Assembly: GCA_947258795.1 (NCBI GenBank) | Contig: CAMYJU010000004.1 | Coordinates: forward strand, 1 to 64,000 | DNA: 64,000 nucleotides | Reading direction: 5' to 3' | From: an uncultured Gammaproteobacteria bacterium | GTDB taxonomy: Bacteria > Pseudomonadota > Gammaproteobacteria > DRJJ01 | In this document: positions 9,848 through 19,382 of the stretch, piece after piece | Layout of the letters: every line of letters starts with the position of its first letter | Numbering within the stretch: position 1 is the stretch's first letter | Translations under genes and position numbers: made by a program | The notes under the pieces: generated by a model | What the model was told of the DNA's origin: nothing | What the model saw: only the letters and a program-made list of their open reading frames with translations | The model's database searches: none

Positions 9848-11347
9848 ATGGCAGAGTCCGAGCAACTGCTACTCCAGGTTCCGGAACTAAATGATTTCGA
9901 CAGCCCGGTGGTCATCTCTGATCCGAAGCAGGTAAGCGCGTGGCTGGATAATCTGCCAGTACTCAATCTGGCCTATGTACTACGCCAGACCATCGATGCC
10001 GTAGAACCGATGATCGTCAACCCGCTTGACGCAGCACGACGTATGAAGCTGCTGGAGCTGTACCGTCGCAGCGCGATCAGCCTGTATCCATCAGCCAACA
10101 AGGACAACCTGCGCCAACTACCCATCAACACACAGCAACGTAAACAGGCAGTTATCGACACCGGGCTGCTGTGCCAGCATCTGGCCAATGGCTACAAGCG
10201 CGTCGCAGCCGATTGCTACCGTGACGGCAAACAGATGCTCAATCTGCCGCTGATGCATATCGCCGTTTATCGTGCCCTGGAAATGCTCGCACTGGCCGTG
10301 GTGCATGCGTTCAGAAGTTACAGTAGCGTACCGGCCTATAGCTGGCTGGAAATACATCAGTTATTTGCCCTGGCCGAACGCCAGCAGGCCGGCGATGCCA
10401 CCATTCCCGGCACGTCGAACCAGATCAGCATCGGCCATCTGTACCGACGCTTGCTGCTGCTATCGATTTCCGATCCGTTCCATATGACCGAGGGTGCCGC
10501 AATACAGGTTTACAAACAGCTCGGCGAATATGCCCATCTTGCCCGGATTGAGGTCAGACAGGCCAGCCAGGCTGACGAGTATCATATCGACCTGCTTGCC
10601 GACAGCCCTCCGGTCCAGGTGAGCCGATTACCGCCAGAGACCGATGCACAGGCAGCGCGCACACTGGATATCTCCGCACTGACACATACCGCGGACCAGC
10701 ATGACTATGCATCTTTACAACAATCATCCGCCGCTGAACACGTCTGCTTGCGACTGTTTCACCCGCAAGCCGCTGGTAAGCGTACACGTCAGGATGAACG
10801 CCTGCCTGCCAGCCACCGGATCAGTGTCTGCTTCGGTCTGCAGGCACTTTGTGGCCTGATTGGCCAGCCGGACGCAGATCATGAACTGCTGCACTGGCGC
10901 ATACTTAATACCAGTGATAACGGAATCGCAATCAAGTCATCACGTGAAATACCCAACGATATCTTCGTCGGGGATCTGGCCGGTCTGCTGGACACGGGCA
11001 AACAGCAAACCCATCAGCATCGTGTACTGGCCACTCAGGTCCGGTGGATGAAACAGGATGATAACGGTCAGATCGAGATTGGACTGAAATATCTATGCGG
11101 TGATATAAAGGCAGCGCATTGCAGGCTCGCGGATGATGACCCGCTTGATAGCCGCGATTACTATGGCGTCGTAGTCACACCGACCGAATCGCCCGCCAGC
11201 CCCGAGCTTATCCTGCCCAAGGGCGCATACCGGCGCGGACGCATACTCACACTGATGGTGCAGGGAAGGTGGCAGACCATCGAGGCCGGATTCCTGACAA
11301 CCGATACATTTACATTTGACCAGTTTTCCTACAAGGTAATCGCCTAG
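9848..11347 (+). CDS. PilZ-like domain protein of unknown function
   Basis: A soluble 499-residue protein with no signal peptide or membrane segment. The first 250 residues or so look helical and match no family I can name. The last 190 contain a PilZ-like signature: an arginine-rich stretch (GKRTRQDERLPASHR) followed about 50-60 residues later by ILNTSDNGIAI, resembling RxxxR...[DN]xSxxG of cyclic-di-GMP receptors. The ATG at 9848 is 2 bases after the rhlB stop, and the cysteine-cluster gene follows after 2 bases, so the three are probably co-transcribed. Two GGDEF-EAL proteins in the window make a cyclic-di-GMP role plausible, but binding is inference. Confidence 0.6.
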   Translation: MAESEQLLLQVPELNDFDSPVVISDPKQVSAWLDNLPVLNLAYVLRQTIDAVEPMIVNPLDAARRMKLLELYRRSAISLYPSANKDNLRQLPINTQQRKQAVIDTGLLCQHLANGYKRVAADCYRDGKQMLNLPLMHIAVYRALEMLALAVVHAFRSYSSVPAYSWLEIHQLFALAERQQAGDATIPGTSNQISIGHLYRRLLLLSISDPFHMTEGAAIQVYKQLGEYAHLARIEVRQASQADEYHIDLLADSPPVQVSRLPPETDAQAARTLDISALTHTADQHDYASLQQSSAAEHVCLRLFHPQAAGKRTRQDERLPASHRISVCFGLQALCGLIGQPDADHELLHWRILNTSDNGIAIKSSREIPNDIFVGDLAGLLDTGKQQTHQHRVLATQVRWMKQDDNGQIEIGLKYLCGDIKAAHCRLADDDPLDSRDYYGVVVTPTESPASPELILPKGAYRRGRILTLMVQGRWQTIEAGFLTTDTFTFDQFSYKVIA

Positions 11348-11349
11348 CC

Positions 11350-11733
11350 ATGAGCAACAAACCCATCTTCACCTCCGAGACCAAGTGCAGTTTCTGTGTT
11401 GGCAGCAAATGCTGCACCTATATGACCCAGAAAATCGAAACGCCACGCACAAAATACGACTTTGAACACCTGCTCTGGCAACTCGCACATGAAAATGTTC
11501 AATGCTATCAGGACACCGACGGCTGGTACCTGATGTTCCGCTCGCGCTGTATACATCTAAAAAAGTCAGGTGGTTGCAAAATCTATAAGACACGCCCGCA
11601 GATTTGTCGCGATTACGACAATGACTACTGCGAATATGACGAATCGCCGGAGAAAAACTTCAAAAAGTTTTTCGATGGCTATGATTCCCTGCACAAGTAC
11701 TGCAAGAAACGTTTCAAGAAATGGAAGCGTTGA
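11350..11733 (+). CDS. YkgJ-type cysteine-cluster protein
   Basis: A 127-residue cytoplasmic protein with eight cysteines in the spacing of the YkgJ/UPF0153 zinc- or iron-chelating family: CSFCVGSKCC near the N-terminus, CIHL and GGCKIYKTRPQICRDY in the middle, and DYC further on. The C-terminus is rich in Lys and Phe. The biochemical role of the family is not settled; a metal-bound cluster is inferred from the cysteines. The start at 11350 is 2 bases after the preceding stop, so translation is probably coupled to the PilZ-like gene. Confidence 0.8.
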   Translation: MSNKPIFTSETKCSFCVGSKCCTYMTQKIETPRTKYDFEHLLWQLAHENVQCYQDTDGWYLMFRSRCIHLKKSGGCKIYKTRPQICRDYDNDYCEYDESPEKNFKKFFDGYDSLHKYCKKRFKKWKR

Positions 11734-11775
11734 CTAGCCGGGCTTTGCCAATATGCATCCCTACGCATCACCGAC

Positions 11776-11886
11776 CGTCATTCCCGCGCAGGCGGGAATC
11801 CAATTGCAAATAATTTTCTTAAGCCAACATTGTCAACATGCCTGCAATGGATTCCGGACAAGTGCTGCGCACTTTCCGGAATGACG
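11776..11886. repeat. Intergenic palindromic repeat element
   Basis: A non-coding unit bounded by CGTCATTCCCG and CCGGAATGACG, with internal CGGGAATCCA and TGGATTCC. It forms a nested imperfect inverted repeat of about 110 bases. Elements with this GTCATTCC...GGAATGAC signature are dispersed in many proteobacterial genomes. It sits between convergent genes, where it could act as a bidirectional terminator or mRNA end structure. Only one copy is visible in the window. Confidence 0.55.
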
Positions 11887-11987
11887 ATAGTTGGGTATAT
11901 CTGACATCTGATATCTGAACCCACACCCCTGGCTTGTAGCCCGAATGAAGTGCAATAATATCCGGGAGGGACGCTGAACAGCAAACA

Positions 11988-12653
11988 TCAGCCTGGCATA
12001 ATCTCGTTAAATCCGTGTATCGCCATAAAATCCTCTACGTCCCTGACCGGACCTTTCGTATCCGGTTGCAACACCGCCAGCAAATAGCCGATACCAAAGC
12101 TGCGCGCAGAGCGTAACACCGCCAGGCTATCATCGACCAGTAGCGTATGCGCAGGATCATAGGGGTGCTTCAGGCCCAGCCTGCGCCAGAAGTCATTGTC
12201 CTCCTTTGGCACGCCGAAATCATGCGCACAAATCAGCTCGTCAAAATGGCCTGACAGTTGCGTCTTCTGCATCTTCAGCTCCAGGCTTTTCATGTGTGCA
12301 TTGGTGACCAACAACACCCGTTTGTCATGTTGACGCAAGGCATCGAGAAAATCGGTCACATGCGGATGGACCGCTATCAGATGATCGACCTCCTGTTTCA
12401 GCAACGCAATATCCAGCCCCAGCTCCCCGGTCCAGAAATCGATGCAGTACCAGTTCATGGTACCCTCTTCCTCCCTGAAACGCGGAAACAGGTAGTCCCT
12501 CGCCTGTTCTATGGTGATACCTGATTTTTCAGCGTAGCGCCTGGGTACATGCTCGCGCCAGAAATGATTGTCGAAATTCAGGTCCAGCAGAGTGCCGTCC
12601 ATATCGAGAAAAACGGTATCAATAACAGACCAATCAATATTCGCCAGACTCAT
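11988..12653 (-). CDS. yrfG: GMP/IMP nucleotidase, HAD superfamily
   Basis: Hydrolyses purine nucleoside monophosphates in E. coli. The 221-residue protein carries the HAD motifs: I, FLDMDGTLLDL; II, LLVTNAH; III, the lysine in GVPKEDNDF; and IV, LLVDDS. The whole chain, including NWYCIDFWTGELGLDI, matches YrfG closely. I place the start at the ATG at 12653, preceded by GGGGTGAG; a TTG at 12677 would add eight residues and is less likely. The gene is isolated on the minus strand and diverges from a secreted protein gene. Confidence 0.88.
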   Translation of the reverse strand: MSLANIDWSVIDTVFLDMDGTLLDLNFDNHFWREHVPRRYAEKSGITIEQARDYLFPRFREEEGTMNWYCIDFWTGELGLDIALLKQEVDHLIAVHPHVTDFLDALRQHDKRVLLVTNAHMKSLELKMQKTQLSGHFDELICAHDFGVPKEDNDFWRRLGLKHPYDPAHTLLVDDSLAVLRSARSFGIGYLLAVLQPDTKGPVRDVEDFMAIHGFNEIMPG

Positions 12654-12802
12654 GCTCACCCCGGATATCGCGTCCAATCCGTTCCCATTATGAGACCTTG
12701 ATGCACACGCTGCCAGTAATAATTGTCAATAATTATCTGGCGAAAACACCAGAAGCTGCCATAATTTGGCAAGGTGAACCTGTATCGAACACAACAAGGA
12801 TC

Positions 12803-13513
12803 ATGCTGAACAGACATATGATAAATAGATATTCAACCAGGTCGATCCCGTGTTTGCTAACTGCATTGCTGTTTGCGGGCATACTATCATCGGCCAGCGC
12901 AAGCAACCAGTCCGAACTTGAAGACTGGTTTAACAGCGATGACGATGAGGAATTCGGCTCCATCGAGAACGTTAACGAAGGCGAACTGCAATTCCTGAGC
13001 AAACTGCCCGATAAACCGGTGCACTACCATCAGAACAAACTCAGAATCAGCAACACCAGCCTGGATGATGGCTGGGTCCGCCTGCAGCAGTGCCACTACA
13101 ATATGGACCATTTCCCGCGCGTACAAATCGTCTACCGCCCGGAACGAATACGTAAGCTAAAAATCGTTTCAAAGAAGAATATCGAGCTGGCCTGGGTTGA
13201 AAATGCGAGCATACAACTTGTCAATGTCGACAAGGGCGCAACACTATGCGCACAAGCCGAGACCCGGGCCCTGTCAAAAAATATCGATGGTAGCTACACG
13301 CTCAAAAACGGCCCGTACATGCGCAAGTTTCTGGATGGTTATTACCCGATGCATGTATCTATCGAAGTCAGTTTCCCGGAGCAACTGGAATTTGCAGCCG
13401 TATACCCGGTGCAGCAACAAGGATTTGATGTCAGTAAAAAACCAAATATGGTGCAGCTGGATGCCTGGTTCGAGGGCCGCCTGAACACCATCCTGCAGTT
13501 GAAACAGCGCTGA
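12803..13513 (+). CDS. Secreted/periplasmic protein of unknown function
   Basis: From the ATG at 12803 (AAGGA just upstream, spacing short) the product is 236 residues, with an N-terminal signal: basic residues MLNRHMINRYSTRS, a hydrophobic stretch PCLLTALLFAGIL, and a probable cleavage after SSASA. The mature protein starts with an acidic segment (LEDWFNSDDDEEFGS) and continues with a beta-rich domain containing two cysteines that could pair in the periplasm (QQCHYN, TLCAQ). I recognise no family. Upstream in-frame starts at 12698 would hide the signal peptide and are rejected. It lies 70 bases before nudE. Confidence 0.6.
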   Translation: MLNRHMINRYSTRSIPCLLTALLFAGILSSASASNQSELEDWFNSDDDEEFGSIENVNEGELQFLSKLPDKPVHYHQNKLRISNTSLDDGWVRLQQCHYNMDHFPRVQIVYRPERIRKLKIVSKKNIELAWVENASIQLVNVDKGATLCAQAETRALSKNIDGSYTLKNGPYMRKFLDGYYPMHVSIEVSFPEQLEFAAVYPVQQQGFDVSKKPNMVQLDAWFEGRLNTILQLKQR

Positions 13514-13583
13514 AAGATATAGCACTGGCCAGCAGTGACCCATATCTGTGATAATGGGAATCCGATCCGGATCGTAGTCTGTT

Positions 13584-14135
13584 ATGCGCACAAAACCCCG
13601 TATTCTCGATATCACCAGCCTGGCCAAAACACGCTGTTTTCATATCGAAGGCCTGCACCTGGAGTTTTCCAATGGTGTGCAGGCACATTACGAACGTCTG
13701 AAAGGCGCAGCCAGGGGTGTCGTACAGATAGTACCCATGCTGGACCCACACACCATACTGCTGGTACGCGAATATGCCGCCGGATTTGATCGCTATGAAC
13801 TGAGCTTTCCGAAAGGCGGCATCGAGGATAACGAGGATATGCTCAGTGCGGCCAATCGTGAAATCATGGAGGAAACCGGTTACGGAGCGCATACACTCAG
13901 GCATCTGCATAGCATGACCATCGCACCCGGCTATCTCGAACACCAGACTCACCTGATACTCGCGACCGACCTGTACCCCCAAACCATGAAGGGAGACGAA
14001 CCGGAGGAAATAGAGGTTGTTCCCTGGTCACTGGACAAAATGGATGAGCTGCTGGCACAGGATGATTTTACCGAAGCACGCAGTATAGCGGCTCTGTTTC
14101 TTGTACAACAGGCACTGAAAAATGGAACTGTTTGA
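13584..14135 (+). CDS. nudE: ADP compounds hydrolase NudE
   Basis: Nudix hydrolase acting on ADP-ribose, NADH and related ADP compounds. The 183-residue chain has a complete Nudix box (GGIEDNEDMLSAANRE followed by IMEETGY) that fits Gx5Ex7REUxEExGU at every position. It is preceded by a beta-rich N-terminal part with REYAAGFDRYELSFPKG, typical of the ADP-ribose pyrophosphatase/NudE group. It overlaps cysQ by 14 bases; nudE-cysQ is a recurrent gammaproteobacterial pair, which supports NudE over other Nudix enzymes. Confidence 0.88.
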   Translation: MRTKPRILDITSLAKTRCFHIEGLHLEFSNGVQAHYERLKGAARGVVQIVPMLDPHTILLVREYAAGFDRYELSFPKGGIEDNEDMLSAANREIMEETGYGAHTLRHLHSMTIAPGYLEHQTHLILATDLYPQTMKGDEPEEIEVVPWSLDKMDELLAQDDFTEARSIAALFLVQQALKNGTV

Positions 14136-14940
14136 TCAGGAAAACAGGCGCAAGCTGCTGCTGCAACTGATCCCGGTCGCGGAGGCCACCGGTCATCTGA
14201 TCAAGCCGTATCAGCATACAGATCTGACCGTGACACAAAAAAATGATAACACTCCGGTCACCGAAGCCGACCTGGCCGCCCATCGGCATATCACGGAATA
14301 TCTGGCGCAACTTACACCCGGCATACCCTGTCTGTCTGAAGAGTCACCACAGATCATGATCCAGGGACGGCGCGACTGGCACGTCTACTGGCTGATCGAC
14401 CCGCTGGATGGAACACGGGAATTTATCAATGGCGGAGACGCCTATACCATCAATATTGCACTGATTATCAATCACCAGCCTGCGATCGGACTGATCCATC
14501 TACCCAGCAGCGGTGAGACCTGGTATGCCAACCGGGGAGACAGCGCATACTATCGGGACGCCAGTGGCAAGCAACAAATCATACAGACACGTACACTGCC
14601 ATCGGTAGCGGTCGTTGCGATCGGTTATCGCCGGCGCTTTCACGGGCAGTTACAGCATCTGCTGGAACGCCTGGGTGCACATGAGATAATACATCGCGCC
14701 AGTTCGCTGAAATCCTGCCTGGTCGCATCGGCACGGGCAGACCTGTACCCGTGTTTCGGCCCGACCTCGGAATGGGATACCGCGGCAGCCCAGTGTATTG
14801 TTGAACAGGCCGGCGGCCGTATTACTGATATGCACATGCAACCGCTAAGCTACAATCGGCGCGAGACACTCGAGAACCCGCCGTTCATTGTGACAGGTGA
14901 TCGAAACTATGACTGGAGCAGCCTGTTGTCAACCTGCTGA
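14122..14940 (+). CDS. cysQ: 3'(2'),5'-bisphosphate nucleotidase CysQ
   Basis: Converts 3'-phosphoadenosine-5'-phosphate (PAP) to AMP, removing the by-product of sulfate assimilation. The 272-residue protein belongs to the inositol monophosphatase-like fold. It shows PVTEADLAAH, SEES, the metal-binding motif DPLDGTREFINGG and the C-terminal EWDTAAAQCIVEQAGG. It overlaps nudE by 14 bases and is translated in the -1 frame relative to it, implying coupling. Length and motifs are normal. Confidence 0.93.
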   Translation: MELFDQENRRKLLLQLIPVAEATGHLIKPYQHTDLTVTQKNDNTPVTEADLAAHRHITEYLAQLTPGIPCLSEESPQIMIQGRRDWHVYWLIDPLDGTREFINGGDAYTINIALIINHQPAIGLIHLPSSGETWYANRGDSAYYRDASGKQQIIQTRTLPSVAVVAIGYRRRFHGQLQHLLERLGAHEIIHRASSLKSCLVASARADLYPCFGPTSEWDTAAAQCIVEQAGGRITDMHMQPLSYNRRETLENPPFIVTGDRNYDWSSLLSTC

Positions 14941-14945
14941 ACGGA

Positions 14946-15149
14946 TCAATCCTGACATTGCTGCTGGTCGTAAACCGACATCACGGCCTTCAGCTCATTC
15001 AGGACCTGGCTGACTTCTTCCTGGCTCATGCCATTGGTCTGGGAAATGGTCTGTCCGTCTTCCAGTGATGTAATCACCGCGCGCACGGTACTACAGCCTG
15101 ACTGGCATATTGCCTCGATGCATAGATTGACACTATCAGTATGGGGCAT
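14946..15149 (-). CDS. Small conserved-looking protein with paired cysteines
   Basis: A 67-residue protein starting at the ATG at 15149 (ACAAGG about 8 bases upstream); an ATG at 15167 would add six residues without a ribosome site. The N-terminal half has three cysteines (CIEAICQSGC) and the C-terminal half is helical (EEVSQVLNELKAVMSVYD), ending with a fourth cysteine. No family is recognised. It sits between convergent cysQ and the hrpA terminus, on the hrpA strand about 70 bases downstream of it, so it may be transcribed with hrpA. It could bind a metal or be a small regulator; no function is claimed. Confidence 0.55.
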   Translation of the reverse strand: MPHTDSVNLCIEAICQSGCSTVRAVITSLEDGQTISQTNGMSQEEVSQVLNELKAVMSVYDQQQCQD

Positions 15150-15220
15150 ACAAATACCTTGTTTCATAGAGGTTAATTATATGGCTGTCGCCACGGTACG
15201 CAAGCGGCTTATTAATCGCC

Positions 15221-18200
15221 TCATAGCTCTTTTAACAACTTGTCAAGCCGCTTGGCCGAAACCGGACCGTCTGTTTTCAGTTCCTGGGCAAACAGTGACA
15301 CCCTGAATTCCTCTATCTGCCAGCGAAATGCCCACCATCCGTCATCGGCCACCACCTCGGCGGGGTCATCACCGGCGTAACGCAACCATGCCGACCAGTA
15401 CGGCTGCACCTGTAACTGTAACGGCCTGTCGCGCTCGAAATTGTTTTGCAGGCGCTGCAGACGTATCTGTATTGCCTTCAGGTAACGTGAGTAATGTTTC
15501 ACATATGAGTAGCCAACCTGACTGACAAATCCCGGGTACAGCAGCCAGTGCAGTTGCTGCTGGATGTCGGCGACCGCCTGCATCTGATTCAGCGCGATCG
15601 ACCCGCCCAGTTGCGAACGTAGCTGGTGAAATTGTTTCAGGACCTCCGACAATATGTCCGCAAGATCGTTTGCGTACACAAGCAGTTGCTCCCGGACCTG
15701 CTCACTGTGACGGACAAACTGTTGCTTGTTCCGCACATGCAACTGTTCACTGCCCCAGGTACTGGCCAACAAGGCCTGGATAAAATCAGACTTCAGCTGG
15801 TCACAGGCACCGACCGGTGCATAGTGCAAACACATGGTACTGATATGCGGGATATGTTTTCTGACATAGGCTAGCTTGTCGGTACAGGTCAATGCAAACA
15901 GGGCACGCATACCCGCCAGATGTTCCCTGTTAGCCCGCTCCTGTGTATCGTACAGGCGTATCGAGACCGATCCCTGCCGGTCGCTCAGTGCCGGGTACAG
16001 GGTCATGTCTACACCATGTCTCTGCAGGCTTGCCTGTAACGGCAGGCCGTCAAAATCCCATTCCCTGATATCATCGCGCTCCAGTTCATGTCCGGTACCC
16101 GCTGCCGGCGCGCGAGCAGCAATCTCACCCAGCTGATCCTGTAATTCGGACAGTGACCGTGAGACCTTGACCGCCTTATCATGCTCATCGATTACCTCGT
16201 ACCGCATACGCAGATGGTCTGGCAATGCCTGTTCATTCCAGGCGCTACCGTCAATCTGCACACCGGTAATACGTTTCAGGTGAAACCCCAGTTGCTCATA
16301 CAACGGTGCACCATCAATATTCATGGACTGCAGGGCCGCATCGGCAAAGTCAGGGATGGGCACCAGCTTCCTGCGCAATACCTTGGGCAGGGCGCGCATC
16401 AACGCAATCACCTTGTCACGTATCAGGCCAGGTACCAGCCATGCAAAGCGCTGCTCGTTCAACTGGTTCAACACGGCCAGCGGTATACGTGCGGTTACGC
16501 CATCCTTTTCATCTGCCGGATCGAAATGGTACTGCAACGCAATCGGAATGCCATTGATGTAAAGATAATCCGGAAAACGCTCGCCACTGGCGACACTGTC
16601 ATCACCCTGCAACACCTCCTCCCGTGTCATGGTGAGCATGTCGGGGTCCTGCTGCTGTTGTTTTTTCAGCCAGCGCTCGAAACCGGCCGCATTGACAATA
16701 TCGGCCGGCAAATGCCTTTCATAGTATTCAAACAGGCATTGTTCGTCGGCCAGCAGATCACGACGACGTGATTTGTGTTCGAGCTGCCCGATCTCATCCA
16801 ACAGGGCACGATTATGCTGCAGACAGGCTGCCCTGCCCTGGTATTGACCCTGTACCAGTCCTTCACGTATAAAACACTCGCGCGCCAGCTCCGTGTTCAC
16901 CGAACCATAGTAGACCCGGCGCCCGGCCACCAGCACCAGCCCGAACAGACTGATCTGTACCCTGGCCATGACTCCACCACTACGCTGATCAAAATGGATA
17001 TCGCTGTACTGATACCTGAGCAGGTGTTGCGCCAGTTTCTCCACCCATTCCGGCTTGATCGGGGCGACGGTATGAGCGAATAACTGGCTGGTCTCAATCA
17101 GTTGCGCGGCCATAATCCATTTACCGCCCTTACCGGACATCGATGAACCCGGGAATATCCTGAATTGCTTGTCATGACTCCCCTTGTAAATCCGCTCCTC
17201 GTCTTTGAAGCCGATCTGACTGACCAGTCCTGACAATAGCGCCCGGTGAACATTGTCATCGTCGGCTGGCTGCTGGTTCACCGACAAACGCATTTCCCGT
17301 ACCTGGGTATATAACTGTTGATAGATGTCCCGCCATTCCAGCATGCGCATGAACGACAGAAAGTGCTCGCTACACCAGCGCCTGAGCTTGCGCCGGGAAA
17401 GATCATGCATGGCCTGCTGCCAGGCCTTCCATATATTCAGTATCGCAATAAATTCGGAATTGGAACTCATGAACTGCTCATGCGCCTCGGCAGCCTGCTG
17501 TTTTTTATCCATGGGCCGTTCACGTGGATCGGCTATCGATAAAAACCCGGCGATGACCAGCACCTCAGCGAGACTGCCCTCGGTATACCCTTCCATGATC
17601 ATGCGACTGATACGCGGGTCGGTCGGGAAGCGCGACAGGTCTTTTCCCATCGCGGTCAACTGTCGCTGCCTGTCTACCGCACCCAGTTCGAATAACAGCC
17701 GATAGCCGTCATTAACTGCCTTGTTATCCGGCTTTTCCATAAACGGGTAGTCTTCGACACTGCCTATACCCAGTGCCAGCATGCGCAATATCACCGCAGC
17801 GAGATTGGTGCGTTTTATCTCAGGGTCGGTAAACTCACTACGCGCCTGGTAGTCGTCTTCTGTATACAGCCGGATGCAGACTCCTTCTGCTATACGTCCG
17901 CAACGACCCTTGCGCTGATCGGCTGATGCACGGGATATTTTTTCGATAGGCAGCTGTTGTACACGGTTGCGTGTACTGTAGCGACTGATACGTGCTTCGC
18001 CACTGTCGACCACATAGCGTATACCTGGCACTGTCAGGGCTGTTTCCGCGACATTGGTCGCCAGCACGATACGCCGCCCCTGGTGTTGTCTGAATATCCT
18101 GTCCTGCTCGGCTGCGGACAGGCGTGCAAACAACGGCAGGATTTCCGTCCCCGACGGATGATGTTTACGCAAGGCCTCGGCCGCGTCACGGATTTGTCGT

Positions 18201-19108
18201 TCACCCGGCAGGAAAACCAGTACATCACCGCGATCCAGCCGGGACAGTTCATCCACGGCATTCAGTATGCCCTCATTCAGATCGCGACTGACTGTTTCAC
18301 CGTTACTGCCGATGTAGCTGAGCGGCTCATAGCGAACCTCGACAGGATAAGATCGACCGGAAACCTCGATCACCCGGGCGTCGTTAAAATGCCTGGCGAA
18401 ACGCTGCGTATCGATAGTCGCCGAAGTGATAATCAGCTTCAGGTCAGGGCGCTTCGCTAACAGCCTGTGCAAATAACCGAGCAGGAAATCGATATTCAGA
18501 CTGCGCTCATGGGCCTCATCGATAATGAGGGTATCGTAGGCGAGCAACCATGGGTCATGCTGCGTCTCTGCCAGCAGGATGCCATCGGTCATCAGCTTGA
18601 TTACGGTCTGATCACTGACTCTGGAATGGAACCGGACCTGGTAGCCAATCTGCTCGCTTTCACCGGTTTTGAGTTCTTCTCTCAGGCGTTCTGTAATACT
18701 GCGCGCCGCGATACGCCTGGGCTGCGTATGCCCGATCATACCCGCTGCGCCGCGACCCAGTTCCAGGCATAACTTCGGGATCTGGGTGGTTTTACCGGAG
18801 CCTGTTTCACCGGCAATGATCACTACCTGGTTTTCCTGCAAGGCCTCGAGTATTTCGTCACGATGCTCGGTGATCGGCAATTCAGGCGGGTAATCCGGTA
18901 CTGGCAGACTGGCCAGCCTCGCCGTAAATTCTGCGTGCGAATCGTCTATAGCCTGCTGTAAGGCCGGCAGCGCACGATCAACCGGTTTGCCTGACTGAAT
19001 ACGGCGTTCAACCTGTTTAATACGCTTGCGCAGACGCGGACGGTCACGCAGGCGTGTACGCTCCAGGCCTTGCTTGAGGTCAGCAAGCTGTTGTTTCGGA
19101 TCAGGCAT
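15221..19108 (-). CDS. hrpA: ATP-dependent RNA helicase HrpA (DEAH box)
   Basis: At 1295 residues the protein has the normal HrpA length. A basic N-terminal segment (about 1-70) precedes the helicase core: Walker A GETGSGKTTQIPKL near residue 100, DEAH in IIDEAHERSLNIDFLLGYL, SATIDTQRF, and motif VI QRKGRCGR. The HA2/OB-fold region and the long DUF3418-type C-terminal extension of HrpA follow. In E. coli HrpA acts in RNA processing and rescue of stalled ribosomes. The start MPDPKQQL is the first good ATG. Upstream there is a gap of about 215 bases to the terminator of the next gene. Confidence 0.95.
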   Translation of the reverse strand: MPDPKQQLADLKQGLERTRLRDRPRLRKRIKQVERRIQSGKPVDRALPALQQAIDDSHAEFTARLASLPVPDYPPELPITEHRDEILEALQENQVVIIAGETGSGKTTQIPKLCLELGRGAAGMIGHTQPRRIAARSITERLREELKTGESEQIGYQVRFHSRVSDQTVIKLMTDGILLAETQHDPWLLAYDTLIIDEAHERSLNIDFLLGYLHRLLAKRPDLKLIITSATIDTQRFARHFNDARVIEVSGRSYPVEVRYEPLSYIGSNGETVSRDLNEGILNAVDELSRLDRGDVLVFLPGERQIRDAAEALRKHHPSGTEILPLFARLSAAEQDRIFRQHQGRRIVLATNVAETALTVPGIRYVVDSGEARISRYSTRNRVQQLPIEKISRASADQRKGRCGRIAEGVCIRLYTEDDYQARSEFTDPEIKRTNLAAVILRMLALGIGSVEDYPFMEKPDNKAVNDGYRLLFELGAVDRQRQLTAMGKDLSRFPTDPRISRMIMEGYTEGSLAEVLVIAGFLSIADPRERPMDKKQQAAEAHEQFMSSNSEFIAILNIWKAWQQAMHDLSRRKLRRWCSEHFLSFMRMLEWRDIYQQLYTQVREMRLSVNQQPADDDNVHRALLSGLVSQIGFKDEERIYKGSHDKQFRIFPGSSMSGKGGKWIMAAQLIETSQLFAHTVAPIKPEWVEKLAQHLLRYQYSDIHFDQRSGGVMARVQISLFGLVLVAGRRVYYGSVNTELARECFIREGLVQGQYQGRAACLQHNRALLDEIGQLEHKSRRRDLLADEQCLFEYYERHLPADIVNAAGFERWLKKQQQQDPDMLTMTREEVLQGDDSVASGERFPDYLYINGIPIALQYHFDPADEKDGVTARIPLAVLNQLNEQRFAWLVPGLIRDKVIALMRALPKVLRRKLVPIPDFADAALQSMNIDGAPLYEQLGFHLKRITGVQIDGSAWNEQALPDHLRMRYEVIDEHDKAVKVSRSLSELQDQLGEIAARAPAAGTGHELERDDIREWDFDGLPLQASLQRHGVDMTLYPALSDRQGSVSIRLYDTQERANREHLAGMRALFALTCTDKLAYVRKHIPHISTMCLHYAPVGACDQLKSDFIQALLASTWGSEQLHVRNKQQFVRHSEQVREQLLVYANDLADILSEVLKQFHQLRSQLGGSIALNQMQAVADIQQQLHWLLYPGFVSQVGYSYVKHYSRYLKAIQIRLQRLQNNFERDRPLQLQVQPYWSAWLRYAGDDPAEVVADDGWWAFRWQIEEFRVSLFAQELKTDGPVSAKRLDKLLKEL

Positions 19109-19323
19109 AAAGCCTATTCTACCTTATGACGCTGTAGCAGAAGCATCACTTGCAGGGAAAAGGAAATCACGCATTGGAGCGCGGTAACAACTTATCATAT
19201 CCAAAATGCCCGGTAGTATGCCGGATAAAGACACGTTGTGAATACATCCCTGTAAGCTTGTCGGCCGTTTCCATGCGGCCGACGGTCTTTGTCAGGCATA
19301 CTACCGAGCACTGCACCACAGAC

Positions 19324-19356
19324 AAAAAAAAGCCTGTACGGCATCACCGTACAGGC
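19324..19356 (-). terminator. Rho-independent terminator after the sulfur globule gene
   Basis: A perfect 10-pair stem (19332-19341 with 19347-19356) and a 5-base loop, followed on the minus strand by eight T residues, just downstream of the minus-strand gene ending at 19383. The plus-strand side has a shorter T run, so weak bidirectional action is possible. Confidence 0.88.
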
Positions 19357-19382
19357 CCTTTTTGAGTCGCTTGTCAGCAGTC

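Noticed and set aside
12698-12802. Upstream in-frame start for the secreted protein at 12803
   Set aside because: The extra 35 residues would precede and mask a clear signal peptide, and overlap the promoter region of the divergent yrfG.
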